Origin: Streptomyces sp. CBMA291
GTDB lineage: Bacteria; Actinomycetota; Actinomycetes; Streptomycetales; Streptomycetaceae
Direction of reading: 5' to 3'
Length of the DNA stretch: 64,000 nt
Assembly (NCBI RefSeq): GCF_014596525.1
Contig: NZ_MSJP01000019.1
Span: forward strand, 44,513-108,512
Part shown: piece after piece, positions 35,014 through 43,260 of the stretch
Layout: every line of letters starts with the position of its first letter
How positions within the stretch are numbered: position 1 is the first letter of the stretch
Position numbers and translations under genes: made by a program
Notes under the pieces: generated by a model
Databases searched by the model: none
Told to the model about the DNA's origin: nothing
Seen by the model: only the letters and a program-made list of their open reading frames with translations

Positions 35014-35556
35014 TCAGGCCGTACCGGGGACGGAGGGTTCGCCGAGGCCCCGCATGGCGCCCCGGTAGAAGATCAGCGGGTCCACGTCGGCGGCGGGTGC
35101 CGCGAGTCCGACCACCTCGCCCAGCAGGATGGTGTGGTCGCCGCCCTCGTACTGGGCGGACAGGCGGCACTCCAGATGGGCGAGGGCGCCCTGGAGCACC
35201 GGGAGCCCGCCGCCGGTCCTGGTGTGCGGGACCTCTTCGAGCCTCGCCGTCCGCCGTCCGGCGAACGCCCAGGCCACCGGCTCCTGTTGCCGGGCCAGGA
35301 GGTTCACCACGAATCCGCCGGAGTCGCGGACGACCGGGAGCAGACGGGAGTTCTCGTGCAGGCAGACGAGGACGAGCGGCGGGTCGAGGGAGACCGAGGC
35401 GAAGGAGTTCACCGTGGTCCCGGCCCCTTCCCCGTCCGCACGGCCCGAGGTGATGACGGTGACTCCCGTGGCGAAGTTCCCGCATACGGTGCGCAGCACG
35501 CGGCCGTCGACCGGTGTGCGTCGTCCGGGAGCGGCGGTCTGCGGAACGGATGACAC
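35014..35556 (-). CDS. Flavin reductase family protein (halogenase/monooxygenase partner)
   Basis: A 180-residue HpaC/flavin-reductase-like protein with the split-barrel motifs CGNFATGVTVITSG, GTTVNSFASVSLDPPLVLVCLHENS and GGDHTILLGEVVGL. It supplies reduced FAD or FMN to two-component enzymes. Because the cluster contains a flavin-dependent halogenase, this is its most likely partner. GTG 35556 has a GAGAGG site at moderate spacing. It follows the antiporter gene by 15 bases in the same direction. Confidence 0.9.
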   Translation of the reverse strand: MSSVPQTAAPGRRTPVDGRVLRTVCGNFATGVTVITSGRADGEGAGTTVNSFASVSLDPPLVLVCLHENSRLLPVVRDSGGFVVNLLARQQEPVAWAFAGRRTARLEEVPHTRTGGGLPVLQGALAHLECRLSAQYEGGDHTILLGEVVGLAAPAADVDPLIFYRGAMRGLGEPSVPGTA

Positions 35557-35571
35557 GACAAGGTCCTCTCG

Positions 35572-36915
35572 TCAGGTGCGCGGCAGGGTGGGGCTCGTGA
35601 CGGGTTCCGACGTACGCGGCGCTCGGCCGCTCTCTCCGACAGCCCCGGCCCGCGTCGGCTCGGCCGGGCGGGTGCGGCGGGACAGCAGGGGGCCGGCCAT
35701 CGCGGTCGTCATCAGGGCCATGACCACCAGCATGGTGAACATGCGGCCGTCGAGTACGCCCAGGCTGACGGCCGCGTTGAGGATGATGAGTTCGGTCAGG
35801 CCGCGGGTGTTCATCAGCAGGCCGAGGTCCTTCGACTCCCGCCAGGAGAAGCCGGCCAGCCGGGCCGGGAGGATCGCGCCGATGAGCTTGCCCGCACAGG
35901 CGACGAGGACGATGGCGACGAGCGCCACGGCGTCCCCGCCGGTGAGCGCGCCCAGGTCCACGCCGAGGCCGGTGACGATGAAGAACACGGGGAGCAGCAG
36001 GCGGCTGACGTGCTCCATGGGCGTGCGCACGTGCTGTGCGAGGACCAGGGACGGTTCGCGGGGCATGACGAAGCCGAAGAGAAAGGCGCCGAAGATGGCG
36101 TGGACACCGATCCACGTCGTCACCCAGGCGGAGACCAGGGCCCCGGCGCAGAGCACCGTCAGCAGCCCGGACCAGCGCTCGGCGGCGGCCCAGCGCCACA
36201 TCAGCCGGGCGGCCAGGGGCCGGACGACGAGCAGCATGAAGGCCACGTAGGCCACGCTGAGCGCGCCGATGCGGGCCAGGTCCGCGTAGTCGCCGTCCGC
36301 CGCCACCAGTGCCGAGACGTACGCCAGCAGGCACCAGGCGAGCAGGTCGTCGACGGCGGCGCCGGCGAGCGAGACCGAACCGACCCGGGTCTCCAGGAGG
36401 TTGTTCTCGGTCAGGATCCTGGCCAGGACGGGAAAGGCGGTCACCGACATCGCGGTGCCCAGGAACGTCGCGAAGGCGAGGAAGGTGACGTCCCGGCCGG
36501 CCACGACGGAGTGGTGCCCGTACAGCGGCACCGCGAGGGCGAAGCCGAAGCCGAAGGCGACCAGGATCGACGAGAGGGACACGCTCGCGGCGAGCTTTCC
36601 GTGCCGTCTCACCAGCCGCTTGTCGAACTCCCAGCCCACCAGGAACATGAAGAGGACCAGGCCGACCTGGGACACCGCCGACAGCAGGGGGCGGACCTCC
36701 GGGGGGAAGATCCTCTCGGTGAGGCCGCCCGGCAGCAGGCCGAGGACGCTGGGGCCGAGCAGGATGCCCGCGGTGATCTCCCCGATGACCGCGGGCTGGC
36801 GGACCTTCCTGGCGAGCCGCCCGAGCACGGCTCCCGCCACCAGCACCAGGCCGATGTCGGCGAGCATGACGGCCAGGCTCGTCTCCTGCGCGCCCGCGGC
36901 GGCGAGCCCGGTCAT
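35572..36915 (-). CDS. CPA2-type cation:proton antiporter
   Basis: A 447-residue membrane protein with about 12 hydrophobic helices, including the hallmark GEITAGILLGPSVLG and the discontinuous-helix aspartates in AAVDDLLAWCLL. The last 40 residues are a hydrophilic, Arg/Pro-rich tail. Members exchange Na+ or K+ for protons, and homologues sit in several aromatic polyketide clusters, where a role in product export or resistance has been proposed but not shown in general. ATG 36915 follows GGGAGGGG and overlaps the previous stop (ATGA), so it is coupled to the NTF2-like gene. Confidence 0.91.
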   Translation of the reverse strand: MTGLAAAGAQETSLAVMLADIGLVLVAGAVLGRLARKVRQPAVIGEITAGILLGPSVLGLLPGGLTERIFPPEVRPLLSAVSQVGLVLFMFLVGWEFDKRLVRRHGKLAASVSLSSILVAFGFGFALAVPLYGHHSVVAGRDVTFLAFATFLGTAMSVTAFPVLARILTENNLLETRVGSVSLAGAAVDDLLAWCLLAYVSALVAADGDYADLARIGALSVAYVAFMLLVVRPLAARLMWRWAAAERWSGLLTVLCAGALVSAWVTTWIGVHAIFGAFLFGFVMPREPSLVLAQHVRTPMEHVSRLLLPVFFIVTGLGVDLGALTGGDAVALVAIVLVACAGKLIGAILPARLAGFSWRESKDLGLLMNTRGLTELIILNAAVSLGVLDGRMFTMLVVMALMTTAMAGPLLSRRTRPAEPTRAGAVGESGRAPRTSEPVTSPTLPRT

Positions 36916-37361
36916 CGGTCCCCTCCCGCGCCGTTCGGCGGGGTGCCGCGGGTCCACAGCACCTGGAAGGAGAGCACCGACATCCGCCATCCGTCGGGGC
37001 CGTGGCGGGCCTCGCCGTACGCCAGTGTCCCGGCCTGGAACAGCGGTTCGCCCGGTGCTCCGGGGTGGTGGACGTGGGTGGCGAGGACATTGGCGCGGAA
37101 GACGGCGTGCTTCCCGCCCTCGTCGACCGCGACGGCCGCCGGGGAGCCGAGGTGCTGGGTCGCGGCGAAGGCCGTGAGCGACGCGCGGTGGTAGTCGGCC
37201 AGTCCGTCGAACCCGTCGTGCCGGCCGATGGGGAACACGACGGCGGCGTCCTCGGTGAAGAGGGCACGCGCCCAGGCGTCGTCGATCTCGTCGCCGTCGA
37301 GTCCGATGAGATAGCGGTCCAGCAAGGAACTTATCTCGGATGCTTCCTGCCCTGGATTCAT
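36912..37361 (-). CDS. NTF2/SnoaL-like fold protein
   Basis: A 149-residue small alpha+beta cone protein with the family's RYLIGLDGDEIDDAWARALFTEDAAVVFP opening and a C-terminal RMSVLSFQVLW strand. Cluster homologues include JadX (ligand-binding, regulatory) and SnoaL-type cyclases; which applies here is undecided because no catalytic Asp/His pair is obvious. ATG 37361 is chosen; the frame extends 36 bases up without a better start. Its start is followed by a 200-base divergent spacer shared with the monooxygenase-like gene at 37563. Confidence 0.82.
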   Translation of the reverse strand: MNPGQEASEISSLLDRYLIGLDGDEIDDAWARALFTEDAAVVFPIGRHDGFDGLADYHRASLTAFAATQHLGSPAAVAVDEGGKHAVFRANVLATHVHHPGAPGEPLFQAGTLAYGEARHGPDGWRMSVLSFQVLWTRGTPPNGAGGDR

Positions 37362-37562
37362 TGTCCGAGGATGCAGGCAAGCCCGCTCGGCGGCCAAGGG
37401 TGCTTTTCATATCCCTGACGAAGTCCACGGCATCCCGTGACATCGCCCTCGCGGGCTTGGCAAAAGCGTGTACGACTCTGAAAGGAAGGGCCTTCAATTT
37501 CCCTTCGATAATTTGCCATGCTCGCTGCGTTCGATTCTTTCTCCGACGAAAGCGACGGGAAT

Positions 37563-38258
37563 ATGCCGAAGATCGCGGCCGACGGCCAGCATCTGACCGT
37601 GCTCAACCTTTTCTCGACCGACGCCCCCGAGAAGCAGGAGAAGCTGCTCGCCGCCATGCGCGAGATCGTCGACGCGGCGGCCTACGAGGGCTGGATCTCC
37701 AGCACGGTCCACTCGGGCCAGGACCGGCCGGGCACCGCCAACCTCATCCAGTGGCGCAGTACCGAGGACCTGGAGAAGCGCTACGCGGGCGAGGAGTTCA
37801 GGCATCGCACGCTGCCGCTCTTCGGTGAGATCACCACCTCGATCCGGCTGCTCCAGAACGAGATCGCCTTCACCCAGCAGAGGCCGGAACTCGGCGGCGT
37901 CACCGAGGTCTCCCCCACGCGCGACGACTACACCGTCATCGAGCTGTTCGGGGTGACGGAGAAGGACCAGGAGGACCTGGTGGACGCGCTGGGCGAGTCC
38001 CGCGCGTGGCTGCTGGACGTCCCCGGCTACCGCACGCACACGGTCCTGCGCGGCCTGCGCGCCCGGGGCATCGACGGCAAGTTCGTCGTCGTGTACTCCC
38101 AGTGGGACGGCAAGGAGGCGTACGACGCCTTCCGCGACCGGCCGGAGGACGAGCGCCCGGCCGAGCGCCGGAAGACCGACGCCCGGGTGGCCGCCCTGCT
38201 GACCTGGCAGGAGGAGAACACCTACCAGGTGGTGCACACCCGCACGGCGGGCGAGTGA
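37563..38258 (+). CDS. SchA/CurD-type antibiotic-biosynthesis-monooxygenase-like protein
   Basis: A 231-residue protein with two ferredoxin-like ABM repeats (LTVLNLFSTDAPEKQEKLLAAM and YTVIELFGVTEKDQEDLVDAL). Proteins of this group occur in spore-pigment and polycyclic aromatic polyketide clusters, where they assist quinone-forming oxidation or cyclisation. Alternative ATG 37518 would add 15 residues; 37563 matches the family start better. It is followed by an 8-bp hairpin (38301-38321) and then the cyclase gene. Confidence 0.84.
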   Translation: MPKIAADGQHLTVLNLFSTDAPEKQEKLLAAMREIVDAAAYEGWISSTVHSGQDRPGTANLIQWRSTEDLEKRYAGEEFRHRTLPLFGEITTSIRLLQNEIAFTQQRPELGGVTEVSPTRDDYTVIELFGVTEKDQEDLVDALGESRAWLLDVPGYRTHTVLRGLRARGIDGKFVVVYSQWDGKEAYDAFRDRPEDERPAERRKTDARVAALLTWQEENTYQVVHTRTAGE

Positions 38259-38300
38259 GTCCCGGCGCGGACGGGTGAGGTGATCAGGGCGCGTTCTTCC

Positions 38301-38321
38301 GGACTTCGGGGTTCGAAGTCC
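38301..38321 (+). terminator. Small perfect hairpin between monooxygenase-like and cyclase genes
   Basis: GGACTTCG/CGAAGTCC with a 5-base loop, 43 bases after the preceding stop. It may act as an attenuator or processing site, because both genes are in the same direction and likely share a transcript. Confidence 0.5.
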
Positions 38322-38351
38322 TGACTTCCGAGACGAGGAGGAGAGGCCGGT

Positions 38352-38873
38352 ATGCGGCTGCACCCGAAGGCGCGCCAGGGCGTGCACGAGATCGACGTAC
38401 GGGTTCCGGCGGACACGGTCCACCGGTGGATCGCCGAGGCCGGGAACTGGCCGCTGGTCTTCCCCGAGGTCCTGCACGTCGAGCACGTCGACGCGCCCGA
38501 GGGCGAGGAGCTGCTGCGCGTCCGGGAGGCCCGCGACGGCGCTCCCCCGGGTGACCGCCTGCTGCGTCGCGTCCTCGAACCGGCGGCCCGCAGGGTCAGC
38601 TTCCAGCATCTCGCGGTCGATCCGCCGCTGGCCGGCCGGGCCGGTGCCTGGGAGGTCGAGCCGCTGGGGGCGCGGGAGTCACGGGTCCGGCTGCGGCACG
38701 AGTTCTGGACCGAGGAGGACGGCCCCGCCGCCCTCGCCCAGGCCCAGGACCGGGTCGACCGGGACGACCGGGCCGCGCTCGCCGCGTTGAAGGGGAACGC
38801 GGAAGCCGCGTACGCCGCCCAAGCCCTCGCCGGGAACGGGCGTGACGACAAGGGCGGGGCAGGCGGGCGGTGA
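38352..38873 (+). CDS. Single-domain polyketide cyclase/aromatase (SRPBCC)
   Basis: A 173-residue START/Bet-v1-like protein with VHEIDVRVPADTVHRWIAEAGNWPLVFP, the hydrophobic-pocket opening of polyketide aromatase/cyclases, and LGARESRVRLRHEFW near the middle. It resembles one half of the didomain at 46564. It may act on a second ring or be a stabilising cyclase. ATG 38352 follows a GAGGAGGAGAGG site. Its stop overlaps the PPTase start (GTGA). Confidence 0.88.
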   Translation: MRLHPKARQGVHEIDVRVPADTVHRWIAEAGNWPLVFPEVLHVEHVDAPEGEELLRVREARDGAPPGDRLLRRVLEPAARRVSFQHLAVDPPLAGRAGAWEVEPLGARESRVRLRHEFWTEEDGPAALAQAQDRVDRDDRAALAALKGNAEAAYAAQALAGNGRDDKGGAGGR

Positions 38874-39679
38874 GCCGGGAGGCGGCGGGTGCGCTCGCCG
38901 TCCGGACGGGAGAGGTGGACGTGTGGCTGTTGCCGCCGTCCGCCTCTCCCCTCGACGTTCCCGGCCACGAACTCGACCCGCGCGAACGGGAGCGGGCGGC
39001 CTCCTACCTGCGCGCCCGCGACCGCCGGACGTACCTCGCCGCGCACGTCGGGCTGCGCCGGGTCCTCGCCGCGTACACGGGCGTCGCGCCCGGCCGGATC
39101 GTGCTGGCGGGCGAGCGGTCCGGTCCGGACGGACGCCGGCGGGGACGGCCTGAGGTGGTCGGAGCGAGCGGTGCCCCGCAGTTCTCCCTCTCGCACAGTC
39201 ACGGCCTCGCGCTGGTGGCGGTGGCCGCCGTCCGGATCGGCACCGACGTGCAGCGCGTCCCCGCGGCCGGGACCGTACGGGCGTGCCTTCCGGCGCTCCA
39301 CCCCGCCGAGCGGCGGGAACTGCTCGCCCTTCCCGAGGCGCGGCGCGCGGCTGCCTTCGGCCGGCTGTGGACGCGCAAGGAGGCGTATCTGAAAGGGCTC
39401 GGGACCGGGCTCGCGCGAGCGCCGGACCTCGACTGCCTGAGCGAGGCGGACCCCTCCGCCCGTCCGCCGGGCTGGGTGGTGGGGAACGTACCGCTGTGCC
39501 GGAGCCACGCGGCCGCGGTCGCCCTGTCCGGGTCCGGGGACCAGCGGGTGACACTGCGGTCCGTGCCGGAGGAGATCCTCTACGCCCGGGACGCGGTGGA
39601 GCGGATCGCCCGGATGGGACCCGGGGCCCGGACGGTGCTGCGGGACCGGGCGGCGACGGTGGGGAGGAGCGGTCCGTAG
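38870..39679 (+). CDS. 4'-phosphopantetheinyl transferase (Sfp type)
   Basis: A 269-residue enzyme that loads the phosphopantetheine arm on the cluster ACP. The motifs FSLSHSHGLALVAVA, GTDVQ (about residue 123, the Mg-binding segment, with Q in place of the usual E) and LWTRKEAYLKGLG (about 165-177, WxxKEAxxK) are present. The role corresponds to JadM of jadomycin. GTG 38870 overlaps the cyclase stop, so the two are translationally coupled. Confidence 0.9.
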   Translation: MSREAAGALAVRTGEVDVWLLPPSASPLDVPGHELDPRERERAASYLRARDRRTYLAAHVGLRRVLAAYTGVAPGRIVLAGERSGPDGRRRGRPEVVGASGAPQFSLSHSHGLALVAVAAVRIGTDVQRVPAAGTVRACLPALHPAERRELLALPEARRAAAFGRLWTRKEAYLKGLGTGLARAPDLDCLSEADPSARPPGWVVGNVPLCRSHAAAVALSGSGDQRVTLRSVPEEILYARDAVERIARMGPGARTVLRDRAATVGRSGP

Positions 39680-39759
39680 CGGGCGCTCCTCCCCACCGCC
39701 GTCTCTTCCGGGCGGGCGACGGGGCCCTTCGGCCGAACCCGGAGCCATACGGCGGCCGG

Positions 39760-39945
39760 GACCGACCGCGTCGGGTTGGGCCGGGTCGGGTTGGGTCGCC
39801 GAACGCCCTTCGTGTCAGGCCGGGTTGAGTTGAGTCGCCGAGCGCCCGTCGTGTCAGGCCGGAATGGGCCGCCGAACGCCCTTCGTGTCGGGCCGGGTTG
39901 GGCCGAGTCGGGTCGTCGAGCGTCCGCCGTGTCAGGCCGCCGAGC
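39760..39945. repeat. About four imperfect repeats of 33-45 bases
   Basis: Units such as GGGTTGGGTCGCCGAACGCC followed by CTTCGTGTCAGGCC occur at about 39775, 39823, 39865 and 39897. They fill the convergent gap between PPTase and carboxylase epsilon genes, and the last copy runs into the final codons of epsilon. Confidence 0.75.
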
Positions 39946-40234
39946 GCCAGCTGCGCGGTCCGGCGGCGCGCGCCACCCTCTCCGGCCTGCGCCACCGGGC
40001 GACCGCCTGCCGACTGCGGGAGGGGTCGTCCGGTCCGGCTCCCGCCCCGGTGTTCAGGCCGGACAGGACCACCGTCAGGGCGGCCAGCTCCTCGGGGGTG
40101 GGGCAGCCGCGCTCCAGCCGCAGCCACGCGGGTCCGGCCGCCTCGACCGGTTCGGGCCGCTCGGTGGCCGGGGCGGGCCGCTCGGTGGCCGGTGTGCGTC
40201 CAGGGGTCTCGGGCACGGTTCCTCCGGTGTTCAC
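39932..40234 (-). CDS. Acyl-CoA carboxylase epsilon subunit
   Basis: A 100-residue actinobacterial AccE-like protein. A Pro/Thr/Ala-rich, probably disordered N-terminus leads to the conserved LRLERGCPTPEELAALTVVLSGL helix-strand, and then a WRRPERVARAAGPRSWRSAA C-terminus. It stabilises and stimulates the alpha-beta carboxylase holoenzyme. GTG 40234 overlaps the beta-subunit stop (GTGA). Confidence 0.9.
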   Translation of the reverse strand: MNTGGTVPETPGRTPATERPAPATERPEPVEAAGPAWLRLERGCPTPEELAALTVVLSGLNTGAGAGPDDPSRSRQAVARWRRPERVARAAGPRSWRSAA

Positions 40235-41835
40235 TGGGGCGGGTTGCCGTGCCTGCGGGACGGCAGGTCGGCGTGCTTGGCGGTGAGCATGGCGAGCGAT
40301 CTGATCAGCAGGGACCGGGTCTCGCGCGGATCGATCACGTCGTCCACCAGGCCGCGTTCGGCCGCGTAGTACGGGTGGACCAGCTCGCGCCGGTACTCCT
40401 CGATCTTCTCCGCGCGGGTCGCCCCGGGGTCCCGCGAGGCGGCGATCTCCCGCCGGAAGACGACGTTGGCGGCGCCCTCGGCGCCCATGACGGCGATCTC
40501 GTTGGCGGGCCAGGCGAATGCGACGTCGGCGCCGATGGAGCGGGAGTCCATGACGATGTAGGCGCCGCCGTACGCCTTGCGCAGGACGACGGAGATCCGG
40601 GGCACCGTGGCGTTGCAGTACGCGTAGAGGAGCTTGGCGCCTCGCCGGATGATGCCCTCGTGCTCCTGGTCCACGCCGGGCAGGAAGCCGGGAACGTCGA
40701 CCAGGGTGACCAGGGGGATGTTGAACGCGTCGCAGAACTGCACGAACCGCGCCGCCTTCTCGGACGCCTGGATGTCCAGGACGCCCGCCATGGCGAGCGG
40801 CTGGTTGGCGACGATGCCGACCGAGTGCCCGCCGAGGCGGGCGAAGGCGCAGACGATGTTCGGCGCCCAGGCCGTGTGCACCTCCATGTGCTCCCCGTCG
40901 TCCACGAGTTCCTCGATGACGTCCCGGACGTCGTAGGAGCGGTTGCCGTCGGCGGGCACCAGGTCGAGCAGGGCGGCACCCGGCCGGTGGGCCGGATCCG
41001 CGGAGGGGACGACGGGCGGCAGTTCCCGGTTGTTCTGCGGGAGCATCGACAGGAGGTAGCGGACCTCGGCGATGCAGGTCTCCTCGTCGTCGTACGCGAA
41101 GTGCGAGACACCGGAGACACCCGCGTGGACGTCGGCGCCGCCCAGCCCGTTCTGGGTGATCTCCTCACCCGTGACCGCCTTGACGACGTCCGGCCCCGTG
41201 ATGAACATCTGCGAGGTCTCACGGACCATGAACACGAAGTCGGTCAGCGCCGGACTGTACGCCGCGCCACCCGCGCACGGGCCGAGCATCACACTGATCT
41301 GCGGGATCACACCCGAGGCACGCGTGTTGCGCTGGAAGATGCCACCGTAACCGGCGAGCGCCGAGACACCCTCCTGGATACGGGCACCCGCGCCGTCGTT
41401 CAGGGAGACCAGCGGCGCACCCGCCGCGATGGCCATGTCCATGATCTTGTGGATCTTCGTCGCGTGCGCCTCGCCCAGCGCACCACCGAAGATCCGGAAA
41501 TCATGCGCGTACACGAAGACCGTCCGGCCCTCCACCGTGCCCCAGCCGGTGACCACACCGTCCGTGAACGGCCTCTTCGCCTCCAGACCGAAGCCCTGCG
41601 CGCGGTGCCGGCGCAACTGCTCGACCTCGCAGAAGCTGTCCTTGTCCAGCAGCAGTCCGATGCGCTCGCGCGCGGTCAACTTTCCCTTGGCGTGCTGTCG
41701 TTCGGTGGCCCGCGGGTCCTCGCCGTCCCGCGCCAGGGCCTTGCGCGCGGCCAGTTCCAGAAGGGGCGCAGAGGGCGCCGGGGCAGTGGCGGGCAGGGCG
41801 GCGGTGGACGTGTCGGTCGGTGGTGCGTGCCCCAT
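40231..41835 (-). CDS. Acyl-CoA carboxylase beta (carboxyltransferase) subunit
   Basis: A 534-residue AccB/PccB-like carboxyltransferase with LNDGAGARIQEGVSALAGYGGIF and GPCAGGAAYSPALTDF, forming the first oxyanion hole, and VDVPGFLPGVDQEHEGIIRRGAKLLYAY, the second half-site. The AYGGAYIVMDSRSIGAD segment confirms the family. Partner of the biotin-carrying alpha subunit at 52014 and the epsilon at 39932; together they make malonyl-CoA for the PKS. This matches the JadJ/JadN-type supply module. ATG 41835 has a GGAG site. Confidence 0.93.
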   Translation of the reverse strand: MGHAPPTDTSTAALPATAPAPSAPLLELAARKALARDGEDPRATERQHAKGKLTARERIGLLLDKDSFCEVEQLRRHRAQGFGLEAKRPFTDGVVTGWGTVEGRTVFVYAHDFRIFGGALGEAHATKIHKIMDMAIAAGAPLVSLNDGAGARIQEGVSALAGYGGIFQRNTRASGVIPQISVMLGPCAGGAAYSPALTDFVFMVRETSQMFITGPDVVKAVTGEEITQNGLGGADVHAGVSGVSHFAYDDEETCIAEVRYLLSMLPQNNRELPPVVPSADPAHRPGAALLDLVPADGNRSYDVRDVIEELVDDGEHMEVHTAWAPNIVCAFARLGGHSVGIVANQPLAMAGVLDIQASEKAARFVQFCDAFNIPLVTLVDVPGFLPGVDQEHEGIIRRGAKLLYAYCNATVPRISVVLRKAYGGAYIVMDSRSIGADVAFAWPANEIAVMGAEGAANVVFRREIAASRDPGATRAEKIEEYRRELVHPYYAAERGLVDDVIDPRETRSLLIRSLAMLTAKHADLPSRRHGNPPQ

Positions 41836-42204
41836 CGGCGGATCTCCGTTTCCGGTGTGGTGGACAAGGTGGCGCGCCGGACGCTTGATGGCCGACGGAC
41901 GGTGGTCTCGGGGGGGGGCGCGTCGGGCGCCCGTTGCTTCACGGCTCACGCGGCGAGCAGGAGCGGCGGCATCGACCGTGCCCGGTCCCGGGGCGGAAGG
42001 GGCGCGGAAAGGGAGCGGCAGGGACTCGCGCGCCGGATGCGCGCGGTCCTCCCGCCACCGGTCCCGGCCGCGGATCCGGTCCCGGCCGTGCCGTGCCCCG
42101 CCCTGCCTTGCCCTTCCCTGCCCTGCCCCGCCACCCGTGCCCGGCCTTCGGTGGCCGCGTCCGGGCTTCGGTGGCCGCGTCCGGCCTTGAGCCGCCCGCG
42201 TCCG
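41836..42204. other. Gene-free 369-base spacer with low-complexity tracts
   Basis: No credible gene. It contains CCTGCC/CCTTGCC tracts (about 42090-42130) and a 19-base direct repeat CTTCGGTGGCCGCGTCCGG at 42146-42164 and 42166-42184. It probably holds the promoter of the carboxyltransferase unit and the end of the hydrolase unit. Confidence 0.6.
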
Positions 42205-43260
42205 TCACGGGGCCTTCCGGTCCGCGTCATGGGACGCTCGCGCTGCGGGACGCCGGGCCAGGCATTCCTCGAAGAACGCGAAGGCCCGCAGGTGGTAGGC
42301 GCGGGCCTGCCAGCCCAGGCTGATGTTGTGACCGGCGCCGGGCTGGCGGTCGACACGGACGCGCGGCGCCGAGGTGAAGTCCGCAGTGAGACCGGCCACC
42401 GCCTCCTCGTCATGGCGCCACCACCGTTCGCACTCGGCGAAGGTCAGCCGCACCGGGACCCCGACCCGGCCCGCCGCCTCGGTGAAACGGTCCGGCCACT
42501 CCCCGGCGTCCGTGAACTCCCGGGCCGGCACGGGGGCGACGACGGCGGACGCCTCACGGAAGGTCCCGGGCGGGTAGAAACGCAACGGCCCCCAGTTCCT
42601 CGCCCGGTCCCCGAGCCCGTGGAGGCCGGTGAGAACGGCCGGGTCGACCGCGTAGTCCCGGCCGAGACCGGAGATGTCGAGCCCGAGCAGCGGCGGCGGT
42701 ACGGCGACGCCGGGGCCGGGGCCGGGGCCGGACGAGGCGTCGGTGGCCGCGTAGGCGAGGGCCAGCTTTCCGCCGAAGGAGTGCGCGAGCAGGAACACCC
42801 CGGCGCCCGTCTCGCGGCGCCCCTTCAGATGGGCGAGCGCCGCCCGGAGCGCGACGGTCTGCTCGGCGAGGGACCGGCCGCTCGGAGCCTGGGCCGCCGA
42901 CAGGCCGTAGCCGGGCCGGTCGAGGGCGACGACCGCGTACCCGAGCCGCGCGCCCAGGGTCAGCAGCGAGACGTCCGGGTGAGCCTGACCGTCGAAGTAC
43001 CCGGCGCCGGTCCCGCCGCCGTGCACCGCGACGACGGTGGCGCGGGGCGGACCGGACGGCTCGGCCAGCAGCGCGGACAGCGTGAGGTCCCCGGCCCGCA
43101 GGACGACGGGGCGCACCCCCGGCGACATCGCGACCGGCACCGCGGCCGGTGGTGCGGACGCGGGCGGTACGGGACCCGGCCGTGCGGGAGCGGTCAGCGG
43201 CCCCGTGGTCGCCGTCTCCCGGGTCTCCTTCGCGGGAGGGCGCGGCGCGGCGGCGCTCAC
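42205..43260 (-). CDS. Alpha/beta hydrolase in the PKS operon
   Basis: A 351-residue alpha/beta-hydrolase-fold protein. A Pro/Ala-rich lead (1-50) precedes VVAVHGGGTGAGYF (oxyanion region), LLAHSFGGKLALAYA (nucleophile elbow with the serine), an aspartate downstream and PGAGHNISLG with the catalytic histidine. It could be a thioesterase, lactonase or C-C hydrolase acting in ring cleavage or release. GTG 43260 overlaps the monooxygenase stop (GTGA), showing coupling. The exact reaction cannot be read from sequence. Confidence 0.86.
   Translation of the reverse strand: MSAAAPRPPAKETRETATTGPLTAPARPGPVPPASAPPAAVPVAMSPGVRPVVLRAGDLTLSALLAEPSGPPRATVVAVHGGGTGAGYFDGQAHPDVSLLTLGARLGYAVVALDRPGYGLSAAQAPSGRSLAEQTVALRAALAHLKGRRETGAGVFLLAHSFGGKLALAYAATDASSGPGPGPGVAVPPPLLGLDISGLGRDYAVDPAVLTGLHGLGDRARNWGPLRFYPPGTFREASAVVAPVPAREFTDAGEWPDRFTEAAGRVGVPVRLTFAECERWWRHDEEAVAGLTADFTSAPRVRVDRQPGAGHNISLGWQARAYHLRAFAFFEECLARRPAARASHDADRKAP

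Noticed and set aside
39700..39725. Second copy of the MITE end (GCCGTCTCTTCCGG)
   Set aside because: Only about 13 bases match and no opposing inverted repeat or CTAG is present.
42146..42184. Attachment site for integration
   Set aside because: The 19-base direct repeat is local, near low-complexity sequence and not near a tRNA; it is likely a small duplication.
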